A stretch of 64,000 bases of DNA from Bifidobacterium tissieri (GCF_002259645.1 NZ_MWWV01000004.1:248001-312000), one strand, 5' to 3'; numbered from the stretch's first letter, positions 48,740 through 57,940 are shown. The notes: a model not told the origin generated them from the letters alone. Program-made: numbers and translations.

Positions 48740-51700
48740 ATGATCGGCGAGCGAGTATCTGCAATGAGCCAAGGTACCTTAGCAGCAAACATCGATGTTT
48801 CTGCGAATCCGAATACCGACAAGAAAATTTCCGTACTTGATGAAGCGATGTTCGAGCAGGCAGTCATCCAGCACCTGCAAGTCTTAGGCTATGAATGGTT
48901 GTATGGCCCGAATGTGAAGCGTGCCGATGAGACGTATCGAGATGCTTTACTTCCGGGCGTGCTGGAAGACTGTCTGCGACGGATCAATCCTCAAGCCCAT
49001 TCGGCAGCGCTTGCTGAGGCACTGCGAAAAATTTCGGATATTGAGGGTGTGGATCTTTTATCCCGCAATATCCAGTTCATGGATTATCTCCAGTCCGGTG
49101 TTGAAGTGTCATTCTTCGATGGAGAGAAGACTGCCACTGATCATGTGAGAATCGTGGATTTTGAGCACCCGGAGTTGAACGTGTTCAACGTGGTCAATCA
49201 ATGGACGTATGTCGAGTATGAGGAGAAACGTCCCGATGTGATTGTGTTCGTGAACGGTATGCCGCTGGTGGTGTTCGAGCTGAAGTCACCATCCCGTGAG
49301 AATGTCGATGCTTCGGACGCTTACCTACAGCTGCGGAATTACATGAAAGTCATTCCTACGTTGTTCGCATATAATGCGTTCTGCGTCATGACGGATATGA
49401 GCGATACACGTGTAGGTACCATTACGGCCAGTGAGGATCGCTTCATGCAGTGGAAGACTGCTGACGGCGATTACTCGAAGATCGCCAACAAGATTGCCGT
49501 CCGATGGACCACATTGCTCGACGGCATGTTCCCGAAGGAACGATTGCTTGACATTCTTCATAACTTCATCTGTTTCTCCAAGTCCGAGAACGGGAACGTG
49601 AAGATTCTCGCGGCATACCATCAGTATTTTGGCGTGCATAAAGCAGTCGAGAGTACCTTGCATGCCATGCACAGTGACGGCAAGGCCGGCGTGTTCTGGC
49701 ATACCCAGGGGTCAGGCAAATCGTTGTCGATGGTGTTCTACGCCCATCTGCTTGCCGAGCAAGTGAATAGTCCGACAATTGTGGTGACCACCGATCGCAC
49801 TGATTTGGACGGGCAGCTGTATGGTCAATTCGCGAAATGTGCGGATTTCCTACGACAGCGACCCCAGCAAGCAACGAGCCGTGACAATCTCATCGAACTT
49901 CTGGATAATCGCCAGGCGAACGGCATCGTATTCACGACGATGCAAAAGTTCAGCGAGTCCGATGAGCCATTGTCCGAACGCCGCAACATCGTGGTCATGG
50001 CCGATGAGGCGCATCGCAGCCAATACGGATTGGAGGTGAAGCTCCATTCGGACGGCACGCATTCGATAGGTGATGCGCTGAAGGTGAGGCAGGCGCTTCC
50101 GAACGCCTCCTATATAGGGTTTACCGGCACCCCCATTGAGACGCAGGATAAATCCACGCGTGAGATATTCGGCGATTACGTGGACGTATACGATATGACG
50201 CAATCGGTCGAGGACGGGGCCACCCGGCCGGTGTTCTACGAGAGCCGTGTGGTATCACTCAAACTGGATGAGAACGTGCTCCGTGAATTGGATGAGGAGT
50301 ACGAGAATCTCTCGGAGAATGTCGATGAGCTCGCCATCGATCGCAGTAAGCATGATCTGGCGACGATGGACAGCATCCTCGGAGCTCCGAAAACCATTGA
50401 TTCCCTGTGCCGTGACATCGTGAACCATTATGAGGACAACCGCGCGGACGAACTGACCGGCAAGGCGTTGGTCGTCGCCTATTCGCGCCCCATTGCTATG
50501 CGAATGTACGAGAAGTTCCTCGAACTGCGCCCTCAGTGGAAGGACAAAGTACATGCGGTCATGACCTCCTCCAATCAGGATCCGGAGGAATGGCATAAGA
50601 TCATCGGCAACAAGACCCATAAGACCGAGCTCGCCAAAGAGTTCAAGGATGACGACAGCCCGTTCAAGATCGCCATTGTGGTGGACATGTGGCTGACTGG
50701 CTTCGATGTGCCGTCGTTGTCCACGATGTACGTGTACAAGCCCATGAAGGGCCATAATCTCATGCAGGCCGTCGCGCGAGTGAATCGCGTGTACAAGGGC
50801 AAGGAAGGCGGCCTGATCGTCGACTACATCGGCATCGCCGGAGCACTGAAACGCGCGATGCATGATTACACCAAGCGCGATCGCGAACGCTATGGCAATA
50901 TGAATGTGGCCGATACCGCCTACCCGTTGTTCCTCGACAAGCTCGGAGTCTGCCGCGATTTTCTGCATGGGTTGGATTACCAGGAACGCATTCATACCGG
51001 TTCAGCGGAGCAAATGGCCGAAGTCATCGCCGACGGTGCCGATTATCTGCTCGACCCCGAGCGCGAGGAGAATCGCAAGGACTTCGTGAAAAGCGCCAAG
51101 GAGATGGCACAGGCATTCGGTTTATGCAGGAGCATGGTGCCCGACGACCTCAAACTTGAGGAAGCCTATATCGATGTGCTGCGTACACAATTGCTCAAGG
51201 TTCTGAACGCGAACCCAGGCAATCCTCGCATGTCGTTAAACGAGGTCAACAAGCGCATTGCCGCCATCATGGAACAGGGCGTGCATAATGAGGGCGTCAT
51301 CAATCTGTTTGAAGACTGGAACGTCGAAGTATCACTGTTCGATGAGTCGTTCCTCGCCGAAGTCGCACAGATGAAGCAGAAGAATCTCGCCGTCGAGTTG
51401 CTTCGTAAACTCATCGACGATCAGGTCAAAGCGTACCGCAAGAAAAGCGTCGTCAAAGCCGGGAAATTCTCCGAAATGCTACAGCAGTCAGTCAACTCGT
51501 ATCTCAACGGCATGCTCACCAACGCGGAAGTCATCCAGCAGCTGCTTGACATGGCCAAGGAGATCATGGCCGCACGGCAGGAAGGCAAGACGCTGGGCCT
51601 TGACGACGAAGAACTCGCCTTCTACGACGCGCTCACAAAACCACAAGCCATCAAGGACTTCTACGGCAACGACGAGTTGGTCGCTATCACTCGCGAGCTG

Positions 51701-51886
51701 ACTGACACCCTACGCAGAAACCGCACGATAGACTGGCAGAAGAAAGATGATGCCCGCGCCCGCATGCGCCGATCGATCAAACGCCTGCTGAAAAAGCACA
51801 AGTATCCGCCGGACGAGGTGCCGGATGCAATCGATACGGTGATGCAGCAGTGCGAACTATGGGTTGACTACGGAGAGGACGACTGA
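48740..51886 (+). CDS. hsdR: Type I restriction enzyme, R subunit
   Basis: 1048 residues. N-terminal nuclease with RPDVIVFVNG and VFELKSP (PD-ExK type, ~164-182). Superfamily 2 helicase motor with HTQGSGKS (~324), VVTTDRTDLD, VMADEAHRSQYG (~420), FTGTP and the helicase motif QAVARVNR. Drives ATP-dependent translocation and cleavage with HsdM and HsdS. The ATG at 48740 has GAGGAG upstream; the frame is open to a TTG at 48719. The hsdM start follows four bases after the stop. Confidence 0.96.
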   Translation: MIGERVSAMSQGTLAANIDVSANPNTDKKISVLDEAMFEQAVIQHLQVLGYEWLYGPNVKRADETYRDALLPGVLEDCLRRINPQAHSAALAEALRKISDIEGVDLLSRNIQFMDYLQSGVEVSFFDGEKTATDHVRIVDFEHPELNVFNVVNQWTYVEYEEKRPDVIVFVNGMPLVVFELKSPSRENVDASDAYLQLRNYMKVIPTLFAYNAFCVMTDMSDTRVGTITASEDRFMQWKTADGDYSKIANKIAVRWTTLLDGMFPKERLLDILHNFICFSKSENGNVKILAAYHQYFGVHKAVESTLHAMHSDGKAGVFWHTQGSGKSLSMVFYAHLLAEQVNSPTIVVTTDRTDLDGQLYGQFAKCADFLRQRPQQATSRDNLIELLDNRQANGIVFTTMQKFSESDEPLSERRNIVVMADEAHRSQYGLEVKLHSDGTHSIGDALKVRQALPNASYIGFTGTPIETQDKSTREIFGDYVDVYDMTQSVEDGATRPVFYESRVVSLKLDENVLRELDEEYENLSENVDELAIDRSKHDLATMDSILGAPKTIDSLCRDIVNHYEDNRADELTGKALVVAYSRPIAMRMYEKFLELRPQWKDKVHAVMTSSNQDPEEWHKIIGNKTHKTELAKEFKDDDSPFKIAIVVDMWLTGFDVPSLSTMYVYKPMKGHNLMQAVARVNRVYKGKEGGLIVDYIGIAGALKRAMHDYTKRDRERYGNMNVADTAYPLFLDKLGVCRDFLHGLDYQERIHTGSAEQMAEVIADGADYLLDPEREENRKDFVKSAKEMAQAFGLCRSMVPDDLKLEEAYIDVLRTQLLKVLNANPGNPRMSLNEVNKRIAAIMEQGVHNEGVINLFEDWNVEVSLFDESFLAEVAQMKQKNLAVELLRKLIDDQVKAYRKKSVVKAGKFSEMLQQSVNSYLNGMLTNAEVIQQLLDMAKEIMAARQEGKTLGLDDEELAFYDALTKPQAIKDFYGNDELVAITRELTDTLRRNRTIDWQKKDDARARMRRSIKRLLKKHKYPPDEVPDAIDTVMQQCELWVDYGEDD

Positions 51887-51889
51887 TTC

Positions 51890-53395
51890 ATGGCGAAGAA
51901 AGCAAGCACCAAGGCCCTTGGATTTGAGGAACAGATCTGGGATGCCGCCTGCAAACTGCGTGGCAATATCGATGCCTCCGAATACAAAAACGTCGTGCTG
52001 GGCCTGATTTTCCTCAAATACATCTCGGACAACTTCAAGGCGAAGTACGCCGAGCTGGTGGCCGAAGGCGAAGGATTCGAGGAGGACCGTGACGAGTACA
52101 CGTCCGAAAACATCTTCTGGGTGCCAAAGGAAGCTCGATGGGAGAACGTGGCCGCTGCCGCGCACACACCTGAAGTGGGCAAGGTCATTGACGAGTCGAT
52201 GCGACTAATTGAACAGGAGAACAAAAGGCTCAAAGGAGTGTTGCCCAAGAACTTCGCCCGACCGGAACTGGACAAGCGCCGACTCGGGGAAGTCGTCGAT
52301 CTGTTCACTAATGTGAAGATGGCCGAAAACGGGGACACCCATGATCTGCTCGGCCGCACCTATGAGTACTGCTTGTCGCAGTTCGCTTCCCAGGAAGGCA
52401 AGAACGCCGGTGAATTCTATACGCCGAAATGTGTAGTGAAGACACTAGTCAATGTGCTCGAACCTTTCAAGGGCCGCGTCTATGATCCGGCATGCGGCTC
52501 GGGTGGCATGTTCGTGCAGTCCGCCGAGTTCGTGCGCAACCATCAGGGTAATATCAACAACATCTCCGTCTATGGTCAGGAGTCGAATCCGACGACATGG
52601 AAGATGGCCACGATGAATCTCGCTATCCGTGGAATCGATGCTGATTTGGGGCCGAAGAACGATGACACGTTCTTCAACGATCTGCACCGCACCGAACGAT
52701 TCGACTATATCCTCGCGAATCCGCCCTTCAACCTGTCCGATTGGGGCGGCGACAAACTCAAGGACGATCCTCGATGGGAGTATGGCGTACCGCCCGAGGG
52801 CAACGCTAACTTCGCGTGGATGCAGCATATGATCCACCATCTATCCCAGTCGGGTCGTATCGGGCTGGTACTCGCTAACGGCTCGTTGTCGTCTCAGACG
52901 AACAACGAGGGTGAAATTCGCAAAAACATCGTGAACGCCGGACTGGTTGAGGGTATCGTCGCCATGCCGACACAACTCTTCTTCTCCACCCAAATTCCGG
53001 TATGCCTGTGGTTTCTGCGCAAGGGACGTGCGACCGATTCCAAGACACTATTCGTGGACGCCCGCAACATGGGCACCATGATCAGTCGCTCGCAACGCAC
53101 GCTCACCGATGACGACATCAAGAAGATCGCCGGCACCTTCGACGCATTCCGCGACGGAACACTTGATGAGGAAAAAGCCTTCTGCGCCGCCGCCAGCATG
53201 GAGGAGATAGCCGAGCAGGATTACATCCTGACACCCGGCCGCTACGTGGGCATCGCTGAACAGGAAGAAGACGATGAACCGTTCGATGAAAAGATGAAAC
53301 GTCTGACCAGCGAACTGACCAAATGCTTCGAGGAGTCTAACCGACTGCAAGCTGAAATCAAGAAGAATCTGGAGGCAATCGGATATGGGATGTAG
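51890..53395 (+). CDS. hsdM: Type I DNA methyltransferase, M subunit
   Basis: 501 residues. N-terminal helical domain (WDAACKLRGNIDASEYKNV), then an N6-adenine methyltransferase core with FYTPKCVV (~175), the SAM motif DPACGSGGMF (~200) and catalytic NPPF (~276). Normal length. It overlaps the truncated hsdS by 11 bases (53385-53395), the usual coupling. Confidence 0.97.
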   Translation: MAKKASTKALGFEEQIWDAACKLRGNIDASEYKNVVLGLIFLKYISDNFKAKYAELVAEGEGFEEDRDEYTSENIFWVPKEARWENVAAAAHTPEVGKVIDESMRLIEQENKRLKGVLPKNFARPELDKRRLGEVVDLFTNVKMAENGDTHDLLGRTYEYCLSQFASQEGKNAGEFYTPKCVVKTLVNVLEPFKGRVYDPACGSGGMFVQSAEFVRNHQGNINNISVYGQESNPTTWKMATMNLAIRGIDADLGPKNDDTFFNDLHRTERFDYILANPPFNLSDWGGDKLKDDPRWEYGVPPEGNANFAWMQHMIHHLSQSGRIGLVLANGSLSSQTNNEGEIRKNIVNAGLVEGIVAMPTQLFFSTQIPVCLWFLRKGRATDSKTLFVDARNMGTMISRSQRTLTDDDIKKIAGTFDAFRDGTLDEEKAFCAAASMEEIAEQDYILTPGRYVGIAEQEEDDEPFDEKMKRLTSELTKCFEESNRLQAEIKKNLEAIGYGM

Positions 53396-53963
53396 GTACT
53401 CCCTAGGTGAATTGTGCTCGTTCTACCGGGGGGCAAGCACACCGCGTGCGCGTATGTATGACGAAGGCGATTATTTCTACATTCACTACGGCGAGCTGTA
53501 CAAGGGGTTCGACGTGTCCATCGATATCGAAAACCCCCAGAAACCGATACCGCGTATCCTCTCTTCAGAAAAGCTACGCCCAACGCAGTTCCTTCAGGAT
53601 CAGGACATCGTGTACGTTCTCACTTCCGAGACGGTGGATGATCTTGGGCATGCCTACCTATTTAATAACCCTCGGCACCTTGAGGCGGTAGCCGGCACAG
53701 AAACGACCATCATGCGCGTTGAACGACGCGACATCGTCATGCCGGCATATCTCAACTATCTGGCTCAGACACCTCGTTTCCAAGCGTTGCTCAGACAATA
53801 CGTCAAAGGGATGAAGGTATTTCGCGTCCATCCGAGTGACCTAGCAAGAATTGAGGTCGACCTCCCCAGTCTCAAAGAACAAAGTAAAGTCGTTACACTT
53901 ATGGATGCCATACGCAGCGAAGAATTGAATCTCAATCGCACAAATGGCTATTTGCCTGCGTAG
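53385..53963 (+). CDS. hsdS: Specificity subunit HsdS, truncated at inversion site
   Basis: 192 residues: one target-recognition domain followed by the central helix (LKEQSKVVTLMDAIRSEELN) and then LNRTNGYLPA and stop. The reading frame ends just inside the recombination site at 53941-53955, so the second recognition domain is absent. Replacing the sequence right of the site with the inverted cassette (site B side, TNGYLLEMM...) would restore a full two-domain HsdS in frame. As given it could be an inactive state or a half-subunit that dimerises. Confidence 0.88.
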   Translation: MGCRYSLGELCSFYRGASTPRARMYDEGDYFYIHYGELYKGFDVSIDIENPQKPIPRILSSEKLRPTQFLQDQDIVYVLTSETVDDLGHAYLFNNPRHLEAVAGTETTIMRVERRDIVMPAYLNYLAQTPRFQALLRQYVKGMKVFRVHPSDLARIEVDLPSLKEQSKVVTLMDAIRSEELNLNRTNGYLPA

Positions 53964-55062
53964 GCAGCTCAACCTTCGAGACGGCGATCTCCCCGGACAT
54001 GAGCTTGGGAAGAAGGGCATCACGGAGCTCAGCCAGTGCCTTCGCCTGATGACTGTTGCTTGAGACAAGTGCGAGCACATGATTAGCTTGACTTGCTAAC
54101 TGCTTGAGAGATTCATCGAATGTGGGGATGCCATAGTGCATTGCTTGATTCTTGTCTCCACGAGGCATTTTGGTGCCCTTGGATCCAGCTACCAGATGCG
54201 CAAAGAAATCGTCATTATACAGCGTGAAGAACAAAAGGGACTTGTAACTGGGATTCTTCGCCCGAAATACGAGTACATCCGTAGAGCAAGTTCCATCCAT
54301 ATCTGCGAACCATATCTTCTTAAAGTATGGACGGATGTTCGATACAAGAGTATCTCCAGCTTTGTAGACAGTCACTTTCCCAGACTTAGGCAAGCTTGCC
54401 GCAAGTTGTCGTCCTCCTTTACTTGCTATCAGGCTTTCAGTCGAGACATATGTACTACTTTCGGCATTCAATGCCGACGTTTTATCGCCGACATACGAGC
54501 AAACGGCATTCAATGCACAATCGCGCTCATTTCCGAATACACTTTTTTTGCAGCGTGCGTCCATCATCTCAAGCAAATAGCCATTTGTCTGATTGAGATT
54601 ATAAATAGAGTCATCAAATGTCGTTAAAAGAATGGCAGCTCTATCCTGAACTCCTCTTGGAGGCAAAGTAACGGTCTGCTTAGCTAGGGTCTTGACGGAA
54701 AGACCTGGCTGAGCAGACTGAGCAGACAGCTGTCCAAGATGCATGGTTGAAAGAAGCGCAGCAAGGTAGCGAGTGTTGACCTTTTCATTGCCTTGAACGA
54801 CAACAGCATGCTCAGTCATGTAGGCCTTGCCTTTGAAGAAGCGGGTGTTACCGCAATTCGCGCCTTGGCGTCCAACGACAGCACACTCACCATCAAAATT
54901 GTAAGTTTCTGTTCGTCCTCGTTCTCCGTTGCCGCCTATTACCGGGTATGCGCCGTTACCAGTAAGTTCACTCGATCGAATTACCTTACCGCTGCTTAAT
55001 CTGTCGCAGACTTCGGCAAGTTTCCACTCCTTGAAATTACACACGTCACCCAGCTGTGTCAT
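53932..55062 (-). CDS. hsdS: Full-length HsdS specificity subunit, opposite strand
   Basis: 376 residues with two recognition domains: the first ~1-160 (WKLAEVCDRLSSGKVIR...TFDDSIYNLNQTNGYLLEMM), the second ~165-345, then ALAELRDALLPKLMSGEIAV and the end PTQANSHLCD. Site B (54573-54587) falls at the junction of the halves and site A at the C-terminus, so the second half is an invertible cassette. The start overlaps the recombinase stop (ATGA at 55059-55062), so it is co-translated with the recombinase rather than with hsdM. Confidence 0.9.
   Translation of the reverse strand: MTQLGDVCNFKEWKLAEVCDRLSSGKVIRSSELTGNGAYPVIGGNGERGRTETYNFDGECAVVGRQGANCGNTRFFKGKAYMTEHAVVVQGNEKVNTRYLAALLSTMHLGQLSAQSAQPGLSVKTLAKQTVTLPPRGVQDRAAILLTTFDDSIYNLNQTNGYLLEMMDARCKKSVFGNERDCALNAVCSYVGDKTSALNAESSTYVSTESLIASKGGRQLAASLPKSGKVTVYKAGDTLVSNIRPYFKKIWFADMDGTCSTDVLVFRAKNPSYKSLLFFTLYNDDFFAHLVAGSKGTKMPRGDKNQAMHYGIPTFDESLKQLASQANHVLALVSSNSHQAKALAELRDALLPKLMSGEIAVSKVELPTQANSHLCD
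53941..53955 (+). other. Recombination site A
   Basis: CAAATGGCTATTTGC, near-palindromic (CAAATnGCnATTTG), at the end of the truncated hsdS. Same orientation as site C, opposite to B and D. About 47 bases to its right match those right of site C, encoding the conserved HsdS end. Confidence 0.8.
54573..54587 (-). other. Recombination site B
   Basis: GCAAATAGCCATTTG, inverted relative to site A, inside the minus-strand hsdS between its two recognition domains (text NQTNGYLLE). Confidence 0.8.
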
Positions 55063-56036
55063 CCCAAGTACCTCCTGTGCGATGCCTTCACGCTGCTCTG
55101 GTTGACGAGCGCGTACTCCATAGTCGTGTCTATCTTAACGTGGCCAAGAAGCTTCTGTACCTGTTCTACTGGCATTCCGCGGTTGATGGCGTTAGTGGCC
55201 ATGGTTCTGCGGAACTTGTGGGGATGGATCCGTGGCAGCCTGAGCTTGCGTCCAAGGGAACGAAGGCGGTCTTCGACGGCACCTACGGTGAGCCTGCCGT
55301 GTTTGCCGTAAAGTCCCACGAACAAGGCCTGGTCGTCATCCTCTCGTGCGGCCAAATACTCGGACAGGTGAAGTTTGGCACGTGCATCGAAGTATGCCAG
55401 CCGTTCCTTGTTGCCTTTGCCTTGGACTACGCATTCTCTCCCTTCAAGGTCGATACTGTCCCGGTTCAGTCTCACCAGTTCGCCCACGCGCATGCCGGTA
55501 GAAGCAAGAAGGTCAATCATGGCGAGGTCGCGCAGGGCCGCGCAGCCGTCTCGGAGGCGTTCCATATCCTCATCCGAAATGACTTCCTTCACTCGGATTG
55601 GCGCCTTTACGCGGCGTATCTTGCGAGCCGGGCTTTTGACGATGTAGTCCTCATCCTCCAACCATGAGAAAAATGAGGCAAGGATGCGCCGGATATTGTC
55701 TATCGTGACTTTGCCCACGGAATGGGTGATCTGGTAGTTGGTGAGATAGGCGCGAAGCTGCTCGGTATCCACTTGAGGTAGCGGAATGCCGGTGGTCTCT
55801 TTGAGATAATGTGTGAGGGTTGCCTCGTAGTACTTCAATGTGCGTCCGCTGCATCCCTCGAGCTCTTTGGCGGTGAGGAATGAGCGAAGCAGGGTCTCCG
55901 ATTCACTGCTATCGGCGCTTATGGACTCACCAGCAAGCTGGGCCGACAGAACCCCTTTCAGCTGTTTGAGCTGATATGCGTTCAATGCATGCTGCATCGC
56001 CTTCAGTATCGATTCGATGGTACTGTGTCCTACCAT
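55059..56036 (-). CDS. Tyrosine recombinase, probable hsdS invertase
   Basis: 325 residues. N-terminal SAM-like DNA-binding domain (LLRSFLTAKELEGCSGRTLKYY) and a catalytic domain with the R-K-H-R-H-Y set: Arg in TGMRVGEL, Lys in GKGNKERL, HPHKFRR, LLGHVKIDTT and Tyr in MEYALV. XerC/D-like, the type found beside invertible hsdS genes. The frame is open upstream into a half-hsdS cassette; the ATG at 56036 with AAAGG nearby gives a normal-length recombinase. Confidence 0.92.
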   Translation of the reverse strand: MVGHSTIESILKAMQHALNAYQLKQLKGVLSAQLAGESISADSSESETLLRSFLTAKELEGCSGRTLKYYEATLTHYLKETTGIPLPQVDTEQLRAYLTNYQITHSVGKVTIDNIRRILASFFSWLEDEDYIVKSPARKIRRVKAPIRVKEVISDEDMERLRDGCAALRDLAMIDLLASTGMRVGELVRLNRDSIDLEGRECVVQGKGNKERLAYFDARAKLHLSEYLAAREDDDQALFVGLYGKHGRLTVGAVEDRLRSLGRKLRLPRIHPHKFRRTMATNAINRGMPVEQVQKLLGHVKIDTTMEYALVNQSSVKASHRRYLG

Positions 56037-56114
56037 TGTGGAGCCTTTCATCCAATGCTTGTATCCGATCCGCATAAGTATCGCAAGCCACGGAAAAGAG
56101 AGACCATGGGCAAG

Positions 56115-56129
56115 CAAATGGCTATTTGC
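56115..56129 (+). other. Recombination site C
   Basis: CAAATGGCTATTTGC, here within a longer palindrome GCAAGCAAATGGCTATTTGCTTGC (broken only at the centre), which carries both half-site types. Same orientation as A. Confidence 0.8.
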
Positions 56130-56713
56130 TTGCGTAGGCAGCTCGACCTTCGAGACGTCGATCTCCCCGGACATGAGTCTGGGGAGAAGGGTGTCACGAA
56201 GCTGATTAAGGGCGTTCATTTCATTAGTATTTGACCTGACTGCTGCATAATAAGGCTCAACCTGGGCATCAAACTTTAAAAGCTCAGATTCGAGTGGGAC
56301 AAAAACAGGCAGAGCGTCAAGAATTTTGACAGTCATGCTGGGTACTGCAGACCCAGCATTCATTGATGCTAGATCAAGGCCACGCAGAAACTCGTATGTA
56401 TACTTCGCTGCACCTTTAGTTTGTTGAATTGTAAAGAACATTGTGTCAACAGTCCAAAAGGACTCGTTAACGTACATTACGTTATTCAGGCTGCCCTTTC
56501 TTGGCACCAAGACGGACTCGCCCTCGTAGAGAGGTCTATCAACCGAGCGCATGTAGCCGCCCGAACCGTACACAGGGTATGTTCCACTGGCTAGCTTCTT
56601 ATGGTCTTTCCCATACTTAACAGATAGCAACTCGGAGAGGGTCCCTTCATGCCCAAACCCTTTATTACTAGTTACGTTCCTAAATTCCTTCCACAGTGCG
56701 TTCGCACACTCAA

Positions 56714-56728
56714 GCAAATAGCCATTTG
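56714..56728 (-). other. Recombination site D
   Basis: GCAAATAGCCATTTG, same orientation as B, at the right edge of the silent cassette and of the whole invertible region. Confidence 0.8.
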
Positions 56729-56768
56729 TTCCTCAGTCATTCATTTCGTCGTCCGATGTCAGTAGTTC

Positions 56769-56799
56769 GCCATCGTGTCTGCCGCTCAGACACGATGGC
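56769..56799 (+). terminator. Hairpin at right edge of hsdS locus
   Basis: GCCATCGTGTCTG (56769-56781) and CAGACACGATGGC (56787-56799), perfect 13-bp arms, 5-base loop. No gene now ends here on either strand. It would terminate an hsdRMS transcript reading through the invertible region. Confidence 0.6.
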
Positions 56800-56949
56800 T
56801 CTGGAGAACAAGGAAGTCAGCGACAATCAACGAATCTTGTCAGCGCCCCAAGATGGCGCAATATCAACGAAAATGGGCTTAACGAATCTTAGTTGGACCA
56901 AAGAAACAACCACTCAAAAACAGCAAGAGACTACTCAGTCGTCCGGTTA

Positions 56950-57186
56950 GAACACCCGGTTCCGACGTTCTATACGGGCGCAGGGCACTTCTCAACGAGC
57001 AGGCCGCGTTCAAATGCCTGTACCTGACCGTCAAGTCGCTGGACCCCACCGGCAGAGAACAGGTAATATGGACGTCAAGATAGAAGCCCGCATTGAACGC
57101 GTTCATCATCGCCTTCGCCGACCGCTGGTCGGACGACAGGAACTGACAATAAAACTGCCAGTCACACACTTAAAGAGACAGTCCCC
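56950..57186 (+). mobile_element. IS256 (mutator)-family transposase 3' remnant
   Basis: The frame through 57146 encodes LLNEQAAFKCLYLTVKSLD, then PTGREQVIWTSR, stop, KPALNAFIIAFADRWSDDRN: the C-terminus typical of mutator-type transposases. A TGG-to-TAG change (57081-57083) interrupts it. The sequence CACACTTAAAGAGACAGTCC (57164-57183) looks like the element's terminal repeat. The 5' part is gone. Confidence 0.6.
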
Positions 57187-57470
57187 ATCCATGCGCTCGT
57201 GTTCGATGAGAGCGAAGTATTTCTCATCGAGCAGCACTTCTTCGCCCTGCAACGTGTACGCAGAATTCTTTATATCAGGATCGCGGAATCTGATCCGTTT
57301 GATGTCAGGCAATGGCGTACCATCGGGCCAAGTAACTGACAGTCGAAGACGGTCTCATATTCCCGACTCGGGTTCTCGATCACAACAAATCCCAAGGTGT
57401 CACCGAGTGTCTCGTATACACCGAACGAATCGTTCTCATGCTCACGCCATTCGCATGGACGGATCGTCAT
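57187..57470 (-). pseudogene. Decayed hypothetical gene cut by IS remnant
   Basis: Starts MTIRPCEWREHENDSFGVYE, continues GFVVIENPSREYETVFD, then must shift frame near 57340 to read SVTWPDGTPLPDIKRIRF and GEEVLLDEKYFALIEHERMD, where the IS end begins. Family not recognised. From 57471 to 57720 no gene is seen. Confidence 0.5.
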
Positions 57471-57727
57471 CTCACCATCTCAGTTACCAGTCTGGAGGGT
57501 GGACCAAAAATCAGGCTACATCGTCAAGGTACGTTGGCAAAGATGTACGCACTGTCATCCTTGCCATTTATCAGCGACTTCGCAACCGATAACTCAGCCA
57601 AGAAAACTTACGAAGCGTGGATATATGGTAAGGCACCACGTTTAGGACTGCAGCCTAGAAAACGCCACATCCCTCTTGTCTTCCAACCGACGCAAGACCC
57701 CATCGACAGCGTCGGCGTGTCGCATGG

Positions 57728-57775
57728 TTGACAATTCGAAACGTTTCGATATAGGATCTTAGCGAAACGTTTCGA
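57728..57775 (+). promoter_or_regulatory. lacI promoter with two operators
   Basis: TTGACA (57728-57733) and TATAGG (57750-57755), 16 bases apart. The spacer is the palindrome TCGAAACGTTTCGA (57736-57749), and a second copy GCGAAACGTTTCGA (57762-57775) lies at the expected transcript start. This is a typical LacI-family autoregulatory layout. Confidence 0.7.
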
Positions 57776-57940
57776 CAGTGAGTGTCGGCAACTGTTTCGC
57801 CATCGAATCGGCGGTGACGCCGTGAGGATGGGATACTATCGAGGAAGCAAATCGCCGCGACACCATTGCGATGGGTTGCGTCGTTCGCGACCGACGCCGA
57901 TGGCGTGCGTCGATCCTGGAAGTGCGGAAAGGAGGCGATG

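Larger units (their letters stand above)
56115..56728 (-). pseudogene. hsdS: Silent half-HsdS cassette
   Basis: Reads TNGYLLECANALWKEF at site D, one recognition domain (LSELLSVKYGKDHKKLASG, YVYG-like GGYMRSVDRPLYEGESV), NQLRDTLLPRLMSGEIDVSK, then VELPTQANSHL at site C. It has no start of its own and continues in frame into the recombinase region. It is bounded by sites C and D like the A-B cassette and would supply an alternative second domain after inversion. Confidence 0.85.

Noticed and set aside
55059-56717. A single 552-residue HsdS-recombinase fusion protein
   Set aside because: The first ~200 residues are a cassette bounded by recombination sites without its own start; a normal recombinase start exists at 56036. 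Kept only as a finding to test.
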